Below, piece by piece: positions 61,679 to 64,000 of a stretch of DNA of 64,000 nt. A model generated the notes under the pieces. The model made no database searches, had not been told where the DNA came from, and worked only from the letters and a program-made list of their open reading frames with translations. This DNA is from Chryseolinea soli. GTDB taxonomy: Bacteria > Bacteroidota > Bacteroidia > Cytophagales > Cyclobacteriaceae. The first letter of the stretch is position 1; each line of letters opens with the position of its first letter. A program made the position numbers and the translations under genes. The stretch covers positions 2,604,001 to 2,668,000 of the forward strand of contig NZ_CP032382.1 in the NCBI RefSeq assembly GCF_003589925.1. The letters run 5' to 3'.

Positions 61679-63709
61679 ATGAAAAAAAATATATACGCTG
61701 TCTCCCTCTTCCTTTTGCTCACCGGCGCTGCGTGGGCACAATCGTCGTTCATCCCGAAGAACCTCGGACCCCAGATCAACTCCAATTACGATGAGATCAA
61801 CCCCGTGCTCTCGGCCGACGGGAAAACACTTTACTTCTCACGCGTCAATCACCCTTCCAACACCTTCGGCGCCACCGACAGCCAGGACATCTGGTTCTCA
61901 ACGCTTCAAACAGATGGTAGCTGGTCCGTTGCCGAACGCTTGCCCCGGTTCAACCAGGGTCGCTACAATGCCGTGCTGTCAACCTCCGCCGATGGCAACA
62001 CGCTTTTGATCAATGGCGTGTATAGCGCCGACGGCATGACCTGGAAGAAGAACGGACTCTCCACCGCGTCGAAGACGGCCGATGGATGGTCAATACCCAT
62101 GCCGTTGAAAGTATCCACCCGCGGCGCAAAAAGTCCCGCATCGATGAGTGCCGATGGCAAGTCGATCGTGTTCAGCTTTGCGAAAGGCAAAACCAGCAAG
62201 CTCTACGTGAGCGAACTCAACGAAAAAGGAAAATGGACCAAGCCGAAAAAGATCGAAGCCCTTTCGTCTGCCACCGCCAGCGAAGAAACGCCTTTCCTGC
62301 TGGCCGACAACAAGACAATGTATTTTTCCAGCAACCGCAGCACCAACGGTAGCTATAACATCTATAAGACCACCCGCACCGGATCGGACTGGATCACCTG
62401 GTCAGCACCCGTTGCCTTGAACGACACCATCAACACCGCTGGCTATGAGTCGTATTTCAAAACCAACGCCAACGGCAGCATGGGTTATTTTTCTTCTAAT
62501 AACCAATCGCTGGGCGGCGCCGACATTTATAAGGTGAAAATTTATGAGGACAATCCTTTCATCATCGCCTCCGGTAAGATCCAAAATCAAAAGAGCAGCC
62601 GTACGCTGAAAGGCAAGGCCGCAAAAATTCTCGTAAACGGCCAACCCGCCGACAGCGTTTGGATAAATGCTGACTCCGGGACCTACCGGTTGAAACTGCC
62701 GATGCGCAAACGCTACGAGGTATCGGTGGTGGTGCCCGACTATAAAGAAGTGAAAGACGTGATCGATGCTTCCGAAATAAAAGAATACACCGAACTGAAC
62801 AAAGATCTGAAGGCCGAACCGCTGACGTTCGTGACGGTGAAGGGTAAGCTGTTTATCAAAAACACCAACAGTATGCTTCCCCCAAAATCCAATGCAAAGA
62901 TCGTCATCGACGGCGAACTGGTGGATTCTGCGCGCGTGGATAAAGACGCGGGAACCTATGAAGTGAAGCTCCCCCATGGCACACTCTATTACATGCAGGT
63001 GAGCGCCAAACATTTCGAATCCTTCCCCGAGCCCCTCGACCTGAACACCGTCGACGAATACCGAAGCATCACCTTGGATCTACTAGCCGACGCCGAAAAA
63101 ATGGCCATCGTCTCCGGCAAAGTGATCAACAAAAAGACTGGCCGCCCCTGGTCAGGCAATCCTGGCCTGAGGATCATGGTAGAAGGCATCGACAATTCCG
63201 CAGCCGCCATCGATTCATTGTTGGGTACCTACGACCTGCGTGTGCCCCTGAAGGAAGCCTATGTGATCAGTGCTACCGCCCCAGGTTTTTACCCCATCGC
63301 CGAAACCATCGACGTAACACACGAAACCAACGAAATAACACTGAGCCGCGATCTGTTGGTAGTGCCCATCGAAGTGGGCCAATCCGTTCGCCTCAACACG
63401 ATCTCGTTCGATCCGGATAAATCCGAACTAAAAGAAAGATCCTTCGCCGAACTTGACCGCCTGGCCGCGCTCCTGGAATCCGACAAAGCCATCCGCATCG
63501 AAATAGGCGACCACAGCGACAAAGCCGGAAAAGGAAAACTCTCCTCCGCCCGCGCCAAGACCGTCACCGAATACCTGATACAAAAAGGCATCGCCAAAGA
63601 CCGCATCGTCTCCAAAGGCTACGGAGGATCCAAACCCCTGGCCTCCGCCAAAACCGAAGAAGGCAAAGCAAAAAATCAACGCGTAGAATTCACCATCCTC
63701 CGAAAATAA
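61679..63709 (+). CDS. OmpA-family outer-membrane protein with PD40 repeats
   Basis: A 676-residue exported protein. The signal peptide is MKKNIYAVSLFLLLTGAAWA. The N-terminal half has WD40-like PD40 beta-propeller repeats (NPVLSADGKTLYFSR, SPASMSADGKSIVFSF, ETPFLLADNKTMYFSSN). Three beta-sandwich, CarboxypepD_reg-like segments follow (about 290-545). The C-terminal OmpA domain (about 565-676) binds peptidoglycan, with FDPDKSELKERSFAELDRLA and NQRVEFTI. Related proteins form T9SS- or gliding-associated envelope structures in the phylum. It is followed by a terminator. Confidence 0.92.
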   Translation: MKKNIYAVSLFLLLTGAAWAQSSFIPKNLGPQINSNYDEINPVLSADGKTLYFSRVNHPSNTFGATDSQDIWFSTLQTDGSWSVAERLPRFNQGRYNAVLSTSADGNTLLINGVYSADGMTWKKNGLSTASKTADGWSIPMPLKVSTRGAKSPASMSADGKSIVFSFAKGKTSKLYVSELNEKGKWTKPKKIEALSSATASEETPFLLADNKTMYFSSNRSTNGSYNIYKTTRTGSDWITWSAPVALNDTINTAGYESYFKTNANGSMGYFSSNNQSLGGADIYKVKIYEDNPFIIASGKIQNQKSSRTLKGKAAKILVNGQPADSVWINADSGTYRLKLPMRKRYEVSVVVPDYKEVKDVIDASEIKEYTELNKDLKAEPLTFVTVKGKLFIKNTNSMLPPKSNAKIVIDGELVDSARVDKDAGTYEVKLPHGTLYYMQVSAKHFESFPEPLDLNTVDEYRSITLDLLADAEKMAIVSGKVINKKTGRPWSGNPGLRIMVEGIDNSAAAIDSLLGTYDLRVPLKEAYVISATAPGFYPIAETIDVTHETNEITLSRDLLVVPIEVGQSVRLNTISFDPDKSELKERSFAELDRLAALLESDKAIRIEIGDHSDKAGKGKLSSARAKTVTEYLIQKGIAKDRIVSKGYGGSKPLASAKTEEGKAKNQRVEFTILRK

Positions 63710-63751
63710 CCTTTCGACAAGAGTCCACTTTCCGATTTTTTCAAATACACA

Positions 63752-63783
63752 AAACCCCGGCAGGCACCGGGGTTTACTTTTTA
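63752..63783 (+). terminator. Rho-independent terminator after the OmpA-family gene
   Basis: AAACCCCGG (63752-63760) and CCGGGGTTT (63767-63775) form a perfect 9-bp stem with a CAGGCA loop. ACTTTTTAT follows. Confidence 0.85.
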
Positions 63784-63796
63784 TATCTATTCCCAA

Positions 63797-63853
63797 ATTA
63801 TTGACAACCGACTACTAATACTGGCTCCTGGCTTTCTGGCTCCTCTTTTTTTT
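63797..63853. repeat. Dispersed GAGCCAGGA repeat, family C, intergenic copy
   Basis: GACTACTAATACTGGCTCCTGG followed by CTTTCTGGCTCCTCTTTT. Its reverse complement, GAGCCAGAAAGCCAGGAGCCAG, matches the prmC insertion at 26407-26480. Confidence 0.65.
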
Positions 63854-63916
63854 TAACCCTCCTTATGGAATCCGACCGAACGCTGCATCCTAGCCATACA
63901 CTTTAATCCCACGGCC

Positions 63917-64000
63917 ATGAAAAGAATCTACACCATCGCCCTACTCTTCGTCTCCCTGATCCCCGCAGCGGCCCAGGAAGCTGAACAAAACGTTTCCTCC
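63917..64000 (+). CDS. Start of an exported protein (truncated by the window end)
   Basis: Only 28 codons are present: MKRIYTIALLFVSLIPAAAQ, a signal peptide with an AxA-Q cleavage site, followed by EAEQNVSS. The rest lies outside the window, so the family is unknown. ATG start. Confidence 0.7.
   Translation, partial: MKRIYTIALLFVSLIPAAAQEAEQNVSS

Overview
The window looks like a chromosome segment of a Bacteroidota member, most likely Cytophagales (Chryseolinea/Ohtaekwangia-like). The reasons are Por/type IX secretion (T9SS) C-terminal sorting domains, PD40-OmpA and 7TMR-DISM proteins, a membrane-bound AraC regulator, a eukaryote-type GlyRS, a long IleRS, and TAnnTTTG -7 boxes (TATCTTTG precedes ileS, dgt and glyS). 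Species assignment is inference. I saw no rRNA, tRNA, CRISPR array, transposase or prophage structural module.

Layout. Positions 1-36.9 kb are mostly housekeeping: an amino acid permease, ileS-lspA, an MMPL/RND exporter, dgt, a LURP-one/scramblase-like protein, glyS, a histidine kinase, a Usp-CPA2 antiporter pair, mazG, glmM with a cysteine desulfurase, an SRPBCC protein, a Calx-beta-like lipoprotein, a cupin-fRMsr-MutS-like operon, a CTP-synthase-C-terminus-like amidotransferase, ribD, prmC with a DUF2520 protein, a GNAT enzyme, a serine hydrolase, hemB with a 7TMR-DISM kinase and an AraC regulator, ruvB, and an apbE-ZIP operon behind a 35-bp near-palindrome.

Positions 36.9-58.1 kb are accessory. 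This part holds a SPASM-like radical SAM enzyme; a B12-type radical SAM / methyltransferase / amidohydrolase operon; three GT4-like glycosyltransferases interleaved with two very large surface proteins; a six-gene minus-strand operon (nucleotidyltransferase, radical SAM, methyltransferase, radical SAM, methyltransferase, flavin-reductase-like); and a lone methyltransferase. The two surface proteins carry 17-residue repeats, an S74 intramolecular chaperone and a T9SS tail. They share a 5' leader hairpin and each ends in a strong terminator, so they look like duplicated modules. The six-gene operon is the best candidate for an undescribed biosynthetic pathway, and the glycosyltransferase/repeat-protein modules are the best candidate for an undescribed surface system.

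Positions 58.3-64 kb return to core functions: acs, a D-lactate-dehydrogenase-like enzyme, a PD40-OmpA protein and the start of another exported protein. Three families of short dispersed repeats lie between genes. One copy sits in frame inside prmC.
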